Assembly (NCBI RefSeq): GCF_023195775.1
Contig: NZ_CP096205.1
Coordinates: 806,001-870,000, forward strand
Direction of reading: 5' to 3'
Origin: Flavobacterium azooxidireducens
GTDB taxonomy: Bacteria; Bacteroidota; Bacteroidia; Flavobacteriales; Flavobacteriaceae
Length of the DNA: 64,000 bases
Shown: piece by piece, positions 1 through 9,131 of the stretch
How positions within the stretch are numbered: position 1 is the first letter of the stretch
Layout of the letters: the number at the start of each line of letters is the position of its first letter
Made by a program: the position numbers and the translations under genes
The notes under the pieces: generated by a model
Told to the model about the DNA's origin: nothing
Database searches by the model: none
Seen by the model: the letters and a program-made list of their open reading frames with translations, nothing else

Positions 1-133
1 CGATGGTTTTTGGTTCCCAACCGGTGCTTAAGGCAGTGGTATAATTGCCGTTTTCATCGGTTGCATAACACAATTCTTTGATGTTATTTTTGGACAAATT
101 GCCCTTATCCTGAGGTACTTCTTCCTTTTTCAT
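1..133 (-). CDS. Partial small protein of the flexirubin operon, unrecognised
   Basis: Only the first 44 codons are in the window, and the gene continues past its left edge. The start codon at 133 overlaps the stop of the upstream dehydratase gene in an ATGA arrangement, so the two are probably translationally coupled and belong to the same operon. The visible N-terminus is hydrophilic, begins MKKEEVPQDKGN, and has no signal peptide. I do not recognise a domain. By position it is probably a conserved member of the flexirubin locus. Confidence 0.6.
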   Translation of the reverse strand, partial: MKKEEVPQDKGNLSKNNIKELCYATDENGNYTTALSTGWEPKTI

Positions 134-594
134 TGATTCGTTTTCTGGATAAAGAGGTTCAACTCGGCTTCAAAGAGTAATTCTGTTTCAAAATAAGTGG
201 TACATTTCATACTGCATATTTTGTATTCGTCGGCATCAAATCTAGAGATTAGAGCTGCTTTGGTTTGAATAGTATTTCCAACTTGTGGTAAGGAATGAAC
301 TTGCAATTTTTTTATTCCGCTGATAAAACCAACTACACTAACATCTTCTTTTTCATTGTGATTATCATCAATAAAATAGGATTTTGCAACAATTGAGGAG
401 CAGGTTTGAGCCGCATTTTCAATTAATCCAATTTCTAAAAAAAAAGAATTCACAACAAAAAGATTATCCTTTTTAATTTCAAAAACTGTCACAACCTCAT
501 CTTCATTAAACTCAACAATATAATCAACCATCAACATCGGTGCACGATGCGGTAGATAATTTTGTATTTCGATTAAATTTTCCAGCGGTTGCAT
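130..594 (-). CDS. Hotdog-fold 3-hydroxyacyl-ACP dehydratase, ApeP/FabZ-like
   Basis: This 154-residue protein has the layout of the short hotdog dehydratases found in aryl polyene and flexirubin clusters. An LPHR motif (His16) is followed by MVDYIVEF, and a LIENAAQ helix follows around residues 57-63 with Glu59. The GHFPG histidine of classical FabZ is absent. The likely role is dehydration of the 3-hydroxyacyl intermediate on the cluster's carrier protein while the polyene chain grows, in the cytoplasm. It follows a second hotdog gene by 3 bases, and its stop overlaps the start of the next gene. A non-catalytic partner role is possible. Confidence 0.82.
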   Translation of the reverse strand: MQPLENLIEIQNYLPHRAPMLMVDYIVEFNEDEVVTVFEIKKDNLFVVNSFFLEIGLIENAAQTCSSIVAKSYFIDDNHNEKEDVSVVGFISGIKKLQVHSLPQVGNTIQTKAALISRFDADEYKICSMKCTTYFETELLFEAELNLFIQKTNQ

Positions 595-597
595 AGT

Positions 598-1035
598 TTA
601 ATTTGCTAAAACAGTTTTCATTTGTCCTTTGGCAATTTCAACTCCGTTTAATTTAGATGAAATATCGACCAAAGTTACACCCATAAATTCATGAAGAACC
701 GTTACAATTGTTTCGATTTCATCATTCAATTTTGGCAATTGATTAATTTCAATACTTTTTATTGAACCAATATAACCCACCGGAGCAGGCTGTTGTTTCA
801 AATAAAACTGATATCCGGTGTATAGAGCTACTGATTGAGCCATGTGTTCAATTAAACCTGATTCTTGAAAAACTGCATCTTTTACAAAAATGTTATTTTC
901 AGGAACTGTCAAACCCACCACAATTTCATTTTCCTTAAAATCAATGAGCTTATCCACCATGACAAATGGAAATTTTTGCGGAATTAAATTTTCTACAAAG
1001 TTTTTATCTAAAATAGGTAAAACCACATTTTCCAT
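598..1035 (-). CDS. Second hotdog-fold dehydratase-like protein
   Basis: The 145-residue product is a diverged relative of the adjacent dehydratase: IPQK replaces LPHR (Gln20 where the partner has His16), followed by FVMVDKLIDF and a LIEHMAQ helix with Glu63. Two hotdog subunits side by side suggest a heteromeric dehydratase in flexirubin polyene synthesis. The stop codon of darB lies immediately before this start, so the genes are tightly coupled. Family membership is clear. Catalytic competence is uncertain because both the GHFPG and LPH histidines are missing. Confidence 0.78.
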   Translation of the reverse strand: MENVVLPILDKNFVENLIPQKFPFVMVDKLIDFKENEIVVGLTVPENNIFVKDAVFQESGLIEHMAQSVALYTGYQFYLKQQPAPVGYIGSIKSIEINQLPKLNDEIETIVTVLHEFMGVTLVDISSKLNGVEIAKGQMKTVLAN

Positions 1036-2169
1036 TTAGCAAACAGTTAAATAGGCATAAGCATACGAAAAACGACCACTCTCAGGAACTGAAAGCAATA
1101 ATTTATCTCCTTTTTTCAATTTTCCGGAATTCATGATTTCTTCCACCATCAAATAAATGGAAGCAGAACCAACATTTCCTACATCTTTTAAATTCATAAA
1201 CCATTTTTCCATCGGAATTTCCACTCCTCTTTCGGCTAATGATTTTGCCAATTTATCCACAAAATAATGCGAAGAAACGTGTGGAAGAAAATAGGTTATT
1301 TCATCCGGATTGATATTATTTTTGTCCAAAGCAGCTTTCATACTTTCTGCTCCTTTTTCCAAAATATATTTATCTAATAATTTTACATCTTGTTTGATAG
1401 CAAAAATCGACTCTTCTAACCATTCATTTGAATGAAAATCACTCCATGGTCTGATTTCTCCATTTTCTAATTTATCGCCACCGGCATACATACATGCTTC
1501 CAATTCATGAGCGTATGAGAAAGCTTCCATCCATTCAATTTTTAATGGATTTTCGCCTTTTGGTTTATTTTCTAATAAAAAAGCAGCGGCTCCATCGGAC
1601 AACATCCAACGAAGAAAATCTTTTTTAAATGCTAAAATGGGATGTTCTTCAATGCTTTGCTCATGCACAATTTCTGCTTCATATTTATCAGCAAGCAACC
1701 ATGTTGAAACTCTTTCTGAACCAGTACAAATGGCATTTTTTGAATTTCCGGATTTGACAGAAAGAAACCCAAACTTCAACGAATTCATTCCGGCATTACA
1801 TACTCCGGAAGATGAATTTAATTCTACCGATTTATTTTTCATCAAACCGTGAACCATTGCTGCATGAGATGGCAATAAGTTATCCGGAGTAGATGTTCCG
1901 CAAGAAAGCACTTCGACATCTGTTGATTTAAATGAATCATCATACAGCGTTTCTATTGCTAAATTTGTTAACTCAGCATTTGTATGTGTTGGAATACTAT
2001 TTTCATCTAAAGCATAATATCTTGAAACAATCCCGTTTTTACGAAGAATTATTTTTCTTGCTTTTGAAGCGGAATTATTAATTAAACCCAAAAAAGATTC
2101 CATTTCGTCATTAGAAACAGCTTTGTTTGGCAAAAATTTTCCAGATTTTGTTATGTAAACTTCAAACAT
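1036..2169 (-). CDS. darB: DarB-type 3-oxoacyl-ACP synthase III (dialkylresorcinol ketosynthase)
   Basis: This is a thiolase-fold ketosynthase of the FabH family. From the ATG at 2169 it has 377 residues with the expected triad: Cys124 in SGVCNAG, His297 in FLPHVSSH and Asn332 in GNVGSAS. With DarA it is expected to condense two acyl chains into the cyclohexanedione precursor of the dialkylresorcinol half of flexirubin. An upstream in-frame start at 2268 exists, but it would overlap the end of darA and add a basic segment with no homology to the family, so 2169 is preferred. The darA-darB order matches known flexirubin loci. Confidence 0.88.
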   Translation of the reverse strand: MFEVYITKSGKFLPNKAVSNDEMESFLGLINNSASKARKIILRKNGIVSRYYALDENSIPTHTNAELTNLAIETLYDDSFKSTDVEVLSCGTSTPDNLLPSHAAMVHGLMKNKSVELNSSSGVCNAGMNSLKFGFLSVKSGNSKNAICTGSERVSTWLLADKYEAEIVHEQSIEEHPILAFKKDFLRWMLSDGAAAFLLENKPKGENPLKIEWMEAFSYAHELEACMYAGGDKLENGEIRPWSDFHSNEWLEESIFAIKQDVKLLDKYILEKGAESMKAALDKNNINPDEITYFLPHVSSHYFVDKLAKSLAERGVEIPMEKWFMNLKDVGNVGSASIYLMVEEIMNSGKLKKGDKLLLSVPESGRFSYAYAYLTVC

Positions 2170-2185
2170 ATATTCAGTTGGCAGA

Positions 2186-3088
2186 TTAAACTCCTTTAAA
2201 GTAAGTTTTTTCTTTCTTAATTTGGTTAGTTTTAAATGGAATTGAAAAAAGGTGCAATATATATACAATTGGTGAAATTATCCATATCGCCACAAACAAA
2301 TATAGGTTAAAGAATTTTAACCATGTTGGTCTTGAATCCGTTTTTGTGATGATAAAATTGGCCCATTTGGTAAACATTTTATTGGCTTTTTTATCCATTT
2401 CAATTAAAAATGGTCTAATTTCTACAGCATCATTGGCAACAAGCTCTTTTTGAAGTGATTCAAATTGATTTATTTTTAAATGTTTTACGATGATTTCTCC
2501 AAATTTTGATGAATTTGAAATTTCTTCATCTGAAACTCCTGGTTTAGGAAAAAAACCTAAATATTTTGTTTTTTTTCCGGTAAACATCCAATGCACGATG
2601 GTGATAACGCTAATGTGATTGATATGTCTGTCAACCAAAGCAATATTTCCGACTAATTTAGCATTTGCGTTTTTTAAACTAATTTTCATTTTTTCCTGAG
2701 CCATTATCCACATGTTTCTGGCACCAATTACAGTAACTACCGGAGTATCTTTCAGGATTTGCTGACCAAAATCACTTTTTAAAAATGAATTAATTGGAAT
2801 AGAAGGTGTTAGATACCAAACTTGATAAGCCAAAATAACCAAATCATATTTTTTACTTAAAATTTCATGAGAAGGTTGATGAATAGGTGCCGGTATTTGC
2901 AAAAAAGATTCGGGAAAAGCATCAAAAAAATCAGCTTTAGGCCATGGAAAAGGAAAAGGTTTTTCCATTTCAATGTTATAAAAAGTAACCGAAATCTCTT
3001 CGTCATTCAAGAGTGGTTTGGCTATATTTTGGGCAATTTCTGCTAATTGACCAGATTGCGTGTAATAGATTACAATAACGTTTTTCAT
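2186..3088 (-). CDS. darA: Dialkylresorcinol condensing enzyme DarA
   Basis: The 300-residue protein begins with a flavodoxin-like strand and loop, IVIYYTQSGQLAEIA, resembling a phosphate-binding loop. It ends with a hydrophobic stretch around residues 255-280 that may hold it at the membrane. Proteins of this family next to DarB are annotated as dialkylresorcinol condensing enzyme DarA, which acts with the ketosynthase and an aromatase to build the resorcinol of flexirubins. It lies 16 bases upstream of the darB start chosen here. The exact chemistry of this flavodoxin-like subunit is not shown by the sequence. Confidence 0.82.
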   Translation of the reverse strand: MKNVIVIYYTQSGQLAEIAQNIAKPLLNDEEISVTFYNIEMEKPFPFPWPKADFFDAFPESFLQIPAPIHQPSHEILSKKYDLVILAYQVWYLTPSIPINSFLKSDFGQQILKDTPVVTVIGARNMWIMAQEKMKISLKNANAKLVGNIALVDRHINHISVITIVHWMFTGKKTKYLGFFPKPGVSDEEISNSSKFGEIIVKHLKINQFESLQKELVANDAVEIRPFLIEMDKKANKMFTKWANFIITKTDSRPTWLKFFNLYLFVAIWIISPIVYILHLFSIPFKTNQIKKEKTYFKGV

Positions 3089-3147
3089 TACTTCATTGTT
3101 CCTTTCGTTGGTTTTTAAAGATATTAAAAAAATTTAAATCAATTCTA

Positions 3148-4797
3148 TTAAATTTTTACTTCTTTAAAAGTCCTGATTTTATCTTCTCGTTTGGCTAACA
3201 CATACTCATTCCAAGTGGAAGAATCTTCAGCATCAAAAATGGTTATTTTTTGCGATTCATCTTCTATGAGAAAATCAGTTGATTTGCAGTTTAATATTCT
3301 TGCGGCGGATTCTAAACCCGAATAACTTGCACCTGTTACACCGTGTGATAAAGTACTAGCTCCGCACAAATAGAGATTTTCAAATTCGGTTTGATTTTTA
3401 TAGGCAAAAGGGCCTATTTGTCGTAATGTTTTTTCGGTACCGTATACATTTCCTCTGGTGCTGTTGATGTAAAATTGGTTTGTTTTAGGAGTTCCCAATT
3501 CGGCTTGCACGATATGTTGACGAATAGGCGGAATTATAGTTTCTATCGTATTTAGAAATTTCTCGATGACTTTATTTTTAAACACTTCGTATTCCGGTGT
3601 GTGGTAATCATCTTGATTAAATTGTTTGAAACTATCAAAATCAACATACGTCACAATTTCAAAATTATGGTATCTTCCGTTAAAACTTACCGGATCCTTG
3701 AGTGTTGTGCAACTCATAAACAGAGCAGGAAATTCATCGCCATCAGTAATGTTTCCTTTGGTAAGGATTTCAAAATGTCCGTCGATATCTTCATTTTTAA
3801 ATTTCCAGATATTTCCGGAATCAATACCAAAAAGAGTAACATCAATATCTACCGTTAAAAACAAAATCAATGAAGTTACAGAATAGCGAGTTTTATCAAG
3901 TCTTTTGAGTAATTTTTTACTGCAATTTTCTTTTCCGATAAATTTTAAAAAAGTAGTCGATGGATCTGCATTTGAAATGATATTTTTAGCATAAAAACGT
4001 TTTCCATCTTGCAATTCTACACCAATTGCTTTTTTATTTTCGAGTAAAATTTTGCAGACTTTTTGCTGTGTTTTAATTACTCCGCCAAAACTTTTAATTT
4101 TGGTTGTCATGGCTTTTACGATTCCACCACCGCCGCCCATCGGATAATAACCTCCTTCAAAATAATGATTCATAACCGAACAATGAACGGGAAAACTTGC
4201 TCTGTTTGGAGGAAGTCCGTGATCGCCACATTGAGCATTTAAAATTGCTTTAACCATCGGATCTTTTATATGCCAGTCAATAACTCTTTTTAGGGAAAAT
4301 AAAGCAAATTTTCCAAAATGCTTCGTGCGAAAAGGAACCGTTATTTTTTGCCAAAGCCCTTTTAATTTGGGAATTAGCTGAAGTTCGTAGTTCACTTTTT
4401 CAATTAACGAAAGGTATTCTTTGATATTTTTTGCTTCATGAGGAAATTCCGAAGCGAGTTTATTTTTAAGATTTTCAATACCAGCCGGATAATCAAATCG
4501 ATAATCACCAATGTGGCAATGATCGTAACCATTTTTATTCATTCTGAAAAAAATCAGATCATTGGCAATGCCTAGACTTTTGTAGAGTTGGTTGGTAGAT
4601 TGACCTTCGCCCAATAATCCTATATAATGAACTCCGGGGCTGAAACGTTGACCGTTTAACGTAAAACTATGACACCACCCGCCGGGAACATCGTGTTGTT
4701 CTAACACTAAAACTTTTTGACCGGCACGAGCTAAACAAAGAGCAGTTGTTAATCCGCCGGCTCCTGAACCAATAATGATTGAATCAAATTCTTCCAT
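3148..4797 (-). CDS. FAD-dependent phytoene desaturase/CrtISO-like oxidoreductase
   Basis: A 549-residue flavoprotein with the dinucleotide-binding motif IIIGSGAGGL at residues 7-16 and an EQHDVPGG segment after the second strand. This is typical of carotenoid isomerase, phytoene desaturase and retinol saturase relatives. A glycine-rich GGYYPMGGGGG loop and the C-terminal TGASYSGLESAARIL flavin contact support the family. In a flexirubin cluster it probably acts on double bonds of the aryl polyene or on the resorcinol precursor. It lies between the acyltransferase and darA with short gaps. The precise substrate is inferred only. Confidence 0.82.
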   Translation of the reverse strand: MEEFDSIIIGSGAGGLTTALCLARAGQKVLVLEQHDVPGGWCHSFTLNGQRFSPGVHYIGLLGEGQSTNQLYKSLGIANDLIFFRMNKNGYDHCHIGDYRFDYPAGIENLKNKLASEFPHEAKNIKEYLSLIEKVNYELQLIPKLKGLWQKITVPFRTKHFGKFALFSLKRVIDWHIKDPMVKAILNAQCGDHGLPPNRASFPVHCSVMNHYFEGGYYPMGGGGGIVKAMTTKIKSFGGVIKTQQKVCKILLENKKAIGVELQDGKRFYAKNIISNADPSTTFLKFIGKENCSKKLLKRLDKTRYSVTSLILFLTVDIDVTLFGIDSGNIWKFKNEDIDGHFEILTKGNITDGDEFPALFMSCTTLKDPVSFNGRYHNFEIVTYVDFDSFKQFNQDDYHTPEYEVFKNKVIEKFLNTIETIIPPIRQHIVQAELGTPKTNQFYINSTRGNVYGTEKTLRQIGPFAYKNQTEFENLYLCGASTLSHGVTGASYSGLESAARILNCKSTDFLIEDESQKITIFDAEDSSTWNEYVLAKREDKIRTFKEVKI

Positions 4798-4845
4798 ACT
4801 TTATGTTGGTATTTAGCTAAATAAAATTTGATTAGCTATCATTAA

Positions 4846-5730
4846 TTAGTTACTTTTTATATCATCCCAAAAATCAAAATAATTAAACCATTGCAACGGA
4901 TACTTTTTTAGCATAGATTCCACACTTTCTATGTATGTTTTGAGCAATCCTTTTTCGTCTCGGTATTTTGCGTGTGCTTCTCTGGCATAAAGGTGATAAT
5001 GCAGGTTATTTTCTTTCATTACATAAACAAAAACTACAGGAACTTTCAATCTGGATGCGATTAAAAAAGGTCCTGCCGGAAAATTTGCTTCTTTGCCGAG
5101 CATTTCTTCCGTTAAACATTTTGTTCCTTGAAAATAGCGATCGCCTGTGAAACAAATTAATTCATTGTTTGCCAAAGCATTATTAATATCAAAGATATGC
5201 GACATATCTTCTTTTACAAAAATAAATTTTATGGAAGATTTATGAGCAATTCCATCTAAATATTCTTTGATGATGGTATGCTCTAAGTCTGTGGTAACCA
5301 GATTTATTTGACAATCTAAGTCGATGTCTGCAAAAAAATGTTCTGCAATTTCAAAATTTCCAATGTGAGCACTAATAAGCACTCCTCCTTTTTTTTGAGC
5401 TAAGAGATTTTTCAGCACATCAATTCCATCAAATTCATAGGTAAATCGATGACGAAGTCCGACAGAGATGGCGGTTTTATCGATGATTGTTTGACCAAAA
5501 GTGAAATAACTTTTAAAAACAGCAATTTTGGTTTTAAAGTTCGAATAACCTAATCTGTTTTTGAAATAATAACCAATGGCTTGATTGCTTTTCTTTAGAA
5601 ATAGAAAATAGTAAGAAGCTACGAAGTAAAGCACAAAATATGATGCTTTAATTCCTAACTTCTTTATACAAAAAACAAAAATTTTATAACCCAGTAGTGT
5701 TCCTCTCGATTTTCCGTCCCACTTGCTCAT
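4846..5730 (-). CDS. LpxL/HtrB-family acyltransferase
   Basis: The 294-residue protein has an N-terminal membrane segment (about residues 28-46) and the lysophospholipid/lipid A acyltransferase motif HIGNFE, with the His122 and Glu127 pair of the H-x4-E catalytic dyad. In aryl polyene and flexirubin loci such enzymes are thought to transfer the finished acyl chain from ACP to its acceptor, here probably forming the ester to the dialkylresorcinol at the inner membrane. It starts 5 bases after the ACP gene. A conventional lipid A role is less likely given the neighbours. Confidence 0.85.
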   Translation of the reverse strand: MSKWDGKSRGTLLGYKIFVFCIKKLGIKASYFVLYFVASYYFLFLKKSNQAIGYYFKNRLGYSNFKTKIAVFKSYFTFGQTIIDKTAISVGLRHRFTYEFDGIDVLKNLLAQKKGGVLISAHIGNFEIAEHFFADIDLDCQINLVTTDLEHTIIKEYLDGIAHKSSIKFIFVKEDMSHIFDINNALANNELICFTGDRYFQGTKCLTEEMLGKEANFPAGPFLIASRLKVPVVFVYVMKENNLHYHLYAREAHAKYRDEKGLLKTYIESVESMLKKYPLQWFNYFDFWDDIKSN

Positions 5731-5735
5731 GACGG

Positions 5736-5993
5736 TTATACTTTTTCTTTTACTTTAATCTTATTTTCAATTAAATCATAAAAGTTTTGGAAGGTAGCTA
5801 TTCCCACAAAGTCTGCTTCGCCTAGCTTTACACCAAAATTAGATTCGATTGTAACAACCAAATCCACATAATCCAAACTATCTAATCCAAGTGTGTCTTT
5901 TAAATTTGCTTCGGGAGAAATTGTATCTCCATCCACCTCAAACTCCTCTACTAAGAAACCATTGATAGTTTCAATAATATCTGCTTTATTCAT
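5736..5993 (-). CDS. Acyl carrier protein of the flexirubin cluster
   Basis: An 85-residue acyl carrier protein with the phosphopantetheine attachment motif LDSLDYVDL, the modified serine being Ser39. It is acidic and helical throughout, and of normal length for the family. It should carry the p-coumaroyl starter and the growing polyene, serving the ketosynthase encoded immediately upstream (9-base gap) and the acyltransferase downstream. It is probably dedicated to pigment synthesis rather than fatty acid synthesis, since fabF/fabG-type genes of the same cluster surround it. Confidence 0.93.
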   Translation of the reverse strand: MNKADIIETINGFLVEEFEVDGDTISPEANLKDTLGLDSLDYVDLVVTIESNFGVKLGEADFVGIATFQNFYDLIENKIKVKEKV

Positions 5994-6002
5994 TTTGTAA
6001 AA

Positions 6003-7223
6003 TTATACTTTTTTAACTACAAGTGCTGAATTTGTTCCCCCGAATCCGAAGGAATTCGACAAAAATATATTAATTTTTGAATTTATTGTACTTTTCACAA
6101 TATTTAATTTTGCAGAATCTTCGTCGGGATTTTCAAAATTGATGTTTGGAGCAATAAAAGAATGTTGCATCATGAGGATAGAATAGATTACTTCACTGGC
6201 TCCGGCCATCCAACATTCGTGACCTGTCATTGATTTTGTAGAACTTACAGGCGTATTATTTTCTCCAAAAATTTCAAAAATTGCTTTGGCCTCATTACCG
6301 TCTCCAACAGGAGTTGAAGTGGCGTGAGCATTGATATAATCTATTTGATCGGGTGTAACGTTTGCTTGTTTCATCGCACGTTTCATAGCTGTGGAAGGTC
6401 CATCAACGTTTGGTGTAGAAATATGACCTCCATTAGAAGAAAATCCGTAACCGATTACTTCGGCAATGATTGGAGCTCCTCGTTTTACGGCCGATTCATA
6501 GCTTTCTAAAATTAAAGTTGCCCCGCCACCGCTTGGTACTAATCCATCGCGAGAAGCGTCAAATGGTCTGGATGCTTTGGATGGATTTGCTTCGTCAAGA
6601 GAAAAAACACCTAATCCATCAAAACTCGACATGGCATATTTGTTTATTTCTTGAGCTCCACCGCAAATAATGGTGTCTTGTAAACCACTTTTTATCAAAT
6701 GATAACCCAATCCAATTGAATGCGAACCACTTGCACAAGCTGCACTTACGGTTAAATTGATTCCTCGCAATCTGAAAATCGTAGATAAATTCATTGTTAC
6801 AGTAGAATTCATCGATTTAAAAATTGCACCTGAACCAATTAAAGTTGTATCTTTTTTCTCTCTAATTATATCAGTTGCTTCAATAATTGCCATGGAAACA
6901 CTGTCATTTCCGTAGAGAATTCCGACTTCGTTTGTGTCAAAAAAACTGTCATCGATATTTGCATTTCGCAAAGCTTCAATGGTTGCCATGTAGGCATATT
7001 CGGTTTCTTCACCAATGCTGATTCGCTGTCTACGTGTAAGCAAAGCTTTCAAATCGGGTCTAGGAACTTTTCCGGTTAAGGCTGAACGAAATCCGAAATC
7101 TTTTCTTTCTTGGTCAAAAACAATTCCTGATTTACCTTCATAGAGCGATTGTTTTACTTCGTCTAACGAAGTTCCAATGCAGGAATAAATTCCCATTCCG
7201 GTAATAACGACTCTTCTATCCAT
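6003..7223 (-). CDS. Beta-ketoacyl-ACP synthase (KAS I/II type)
   Basis: A 406-residue thiolase-fold ketosynthase with all active-site residues visible: Cys163 in SAACASGSH, His300 in NAHATSTPVGD, Lys330 and His335 in MTGHECWMAG, and a C-terminal SFGFGGTN glycine loop. It should elongate the aryl polyene chain by decarboxylative condensation of malonyl-ACP, working with the adjacent ketoreductase and hotdog dehydratases. It is 11 bases downstream of the fabG-like gene. The family is certain. Assignment to the pigment rather than fatty acid pathway rests on context. Confidence 0.92.
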   Translation of the reverse strand: MDRRVVITGMGIYSCIGTSLDEVKQSLYEGKSGIVFDQERKDFGFRSALTGKVPRPDLKALLTRRQRISIGEETEYAYMATIEALRNANIDDSFFDTNEVGILYGNDSVSMAIIEATDIIREKKDTTLIGSGAIFKSMNSTVTMNLSTIFRLRGINLTVSAACASGSHSIGLGYHLIKSGLQDTIICGGAQEINKYAMSSFDGLGVFSLDEANPSKASRPFDASRDGLVPSGGGATLILESYESAVKRGAPIIAEVIGYGFSSNGGHISTPNVDGPSTAMKRAMKQANVTPDQIDYINAHATSTPVGDGNEAKAIFEIFGENNTPVSSTKSMTGHECWMAGASEVIYSILMMQHSFIAPNINFENPDEDSAKLNIVKSTINSKINIFLSNSFGFGGTNSALVVKKV

Positions 7224-7234
7224 TCTTATTTTAG

Positions 7235-7966
7235 TTAAGAATATATCCCACCATTAATATTAATTACTTCACCTGTAATGTATCCTGCTTTTTTAGAAAC
7301 TAAAAAGCTCACTAAATCGGCCACTTCTTCTGCCTCACCAAAGCGGTTGGCAGGCACTAGTTTAACTAAATCTTTTTCGTCAAGCGAACTTGTCATGTCT
7401 GTACGAATGAATCCCGGAGCTACTGCGTTCACTGTAATATTTCGTTTAGCTACTTCTTGAGCCAATGCTTTTGTAGCAGCTACGATTGCTCCTTTTGCGG
7501 CAGAATAATTGGTTTGACCGGCAGTTCCTTTTACACCGGAAACTGAAGCCATATTTACAATTCGACCGTATTTATTGCGAAGCATTTTTTGGATAAAGAA
7601 GTTTGTTACGTTAAAAAACCCGTTTAAGCTAGTGTTTACCACATTGCTCCAATCATCGTGCGTCATCCACATAAAAAGACCGTCTTTTGTGATTCCGGCG
7701 TTATTTACGATAACTTCTACAATGGCTTCCGGATTTTTTTCCTGCCAATCTGTTAGAGCAGCAGTAACTGCCTGAGCATCGGAAACATTAAATTGAATAA
7801 TCTCTCCTGTTGCTCCTTTGCTGATTACTTCTTGAAGCGTTTTTTCGGCAGCTTCTTTATTACTGTGGTAATTGATGAGAATGTGGTAATTGCTTTCTTC
7901 TGCTAATTTTTGGCAAATTGCACTACCAATTCCTCTTGAACCACCGGTTACTAATGCACACTTCAT
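7235..7966 (-). CDS. fabG: 3-oxoacyl-ACP reductase (short-chain dehydrogenase)
   Basis: A 243-residue classical short-chain dehydrogenase. The TGGSRGIG cofactor loop lies at 7-14, NNAG at 88-91, and the Ser141, Tyr154 and Lys158 triad in MASVSG and YSAAK. The C-terminus ends in the ITGEVININGG motif typical of FabG. It should reduce 3-oxoacyl-ACP with NADPH during flexirubin chain growth. It sits between the WG-repeat gene and the ketosynthase, all leftward with short gaps. It may be a pathway-specific duplicate of the housekeeping FabG. Confidence 0.9.
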   Translation of the reverse strand: MKCALVTGGSRGIGSAICQKLAEESNYHILINYHSNKEAAEKTLQEVISKGATGEIIQFNVSDAQAVTAALTDWQEKNPEAIVEVIVNNAGITKDGLFMWMTHDDWSNVVNTSLNGFFNVTNFFIQKMLRNKYGRIVNMASVSGVKGTAGQTNYSAAKGAIVAATKALAQEVAKRNITVNAVAPGFIRTDMTSSLDEKDLVKLVPANRFGEAEEVADLVSFLVSKKAGYITGEVININGGIYS

Positions 7967-7993
7967 ACTATAATTATACTTTTTATTCTTATT

Positions 7994-9103
7994 TTATTTT
8001 TGAAAAAGTTCGGCGTTATCAAAATATTGATTTCCTAAAATTGATCCGTCAGGTTTTAGAAAACACCATTTCTTGTTTGCTTTTACTCTTGCTAAACCAT
8101 TTACAAATCCTTTATCTTCGCTATTAAACATGCTAAAACCAACAGCGGTAATTTGATAATTTGTTGGAATTACTAATTTTCCGGTTGTATCAACAAATCC
8201 CCAATCTTTTGATTTTACGGCGGCTAAACCATCTGCAGAAAAAACTTCGGCATCATCATACATCGGTTGAACTACAAACTCACCTTTGGTATTGATGTAG
8301 CCCCATTTTTTTCCTTCTAAAACAGGAGCTAATGATTTTGAAAAAGCTCTAACTTTATCATATTTTGGTTCGATTACCCAATTGCCATTTAAATCGATGA
8401 AGCCCATTTTTTTATTTTTTCTAGCGTAGGTTAAATCATCCGAATGGAAATCCCAAATTTTATCGGCTCCTTCCACTTGTTTGAATGCATTTGCCTTTAC
8501 TAATCCAAACGCTTCTCCTTTTCTAGCCCAAGTTGTGTTTTTATGATAATTCCCAATTTCGTCATATTCTGTATTTACTACTTCTTTGCCGGATTTGTCA
8601 ATAATTCCCCATTTGTCGTTATTTTTCACACGGGCGTAGTTTCCTTCAAAAGATTTTATTACTTGGTATTTTGGTTGTAGAATCACTTCACCTTTTGGAT
8701 TAATCAAACCTACATTTTCTCCTTGACGGATGAATGCCACACCATCTTCAAAATCATACAATTTTTCGGATGCCGGCATTTGTATTTCTTTTCCGGTTTT
8801 ATCGATATAGAACCATCTTTTTTCTTTTTCAACCAGACAAAGTCCGCTATTAAAATATTTTACTTTGGTAAAAGTAGCCGGAATAACCCATTCTCCTTTT
8901 GAATTAATAAATCCCCAATTCCCGTTGTCTAAAGCGGCAGCCAATCCATCGGAAAAATTTTTAGCATCTTTAAAATTAGGTAAAATGGCATATTCTCCAT
9001 TTTTAGAGATGTAACCATATTTGTCACCTTGCTTCACTAAAGCAAGTTCTTGTGCTGTTATAAATTGAGCAAACAACACTACTAAAAGAGTAAGCTTTTT
9101 CAT
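7994..9103 (-). CDS. Secreted WG-repeat protein in the flexirubin operon
   Basis: The 369-residue product has an N-terminal signal peptide (cleavage near AQFITAQ, residues 13-18) followed by about eight WG (KWG) repeats. These are units such as KYGYISKNGEYAILPNF, NWGFINSKGEWVIP and KWGIIDKSGKEVV that fill the rest of the chain. Such repeats form an extracytoplasmic beta-rich scaffold with no known catalysis. It sits 28 bases after the ammonia-lyase gene and 27 bases before fabG on the same strand, so it is likely cotranscribed with pigment genes, although no role there is known to me. Confidence 0.85.
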   Translation of the reverse strand: MKKLTLLVVLFAQFITAQELALVKQGDKYGYISKNGEYAILPNFKDAKNFSDGLAAALDNGNWGFINSKGEWVIPATFTKVKYFNSGLCLVEKEKRWFYIDKTGKEIQMPASEKLYDFEDGVAFIRQGENVGLINPKGEVILQPKYQVIKSFEGNYARVKNNDKWGIIDKSGKEVVNTEYDEIGNYHKNTTWARKGEAFGLVKANAFKQVEGADKIWDFHSDDLTYARKNKKMGFIDLNGNWVIEPKYDKVRAFSKSLAPVLEGKKWGYINTKGEFVVQPMYDDAEVFSADGLAAVKSKDWGFVDTTGKLVIPTNYQITAVGFSMFNSEDKGFVNGLARVKANKKWCFLKPDGSILGNQYFDNAELFQK

Positions 9104-9131
9104 GTTTATAAATATTTTGGTTAGTACTAAC

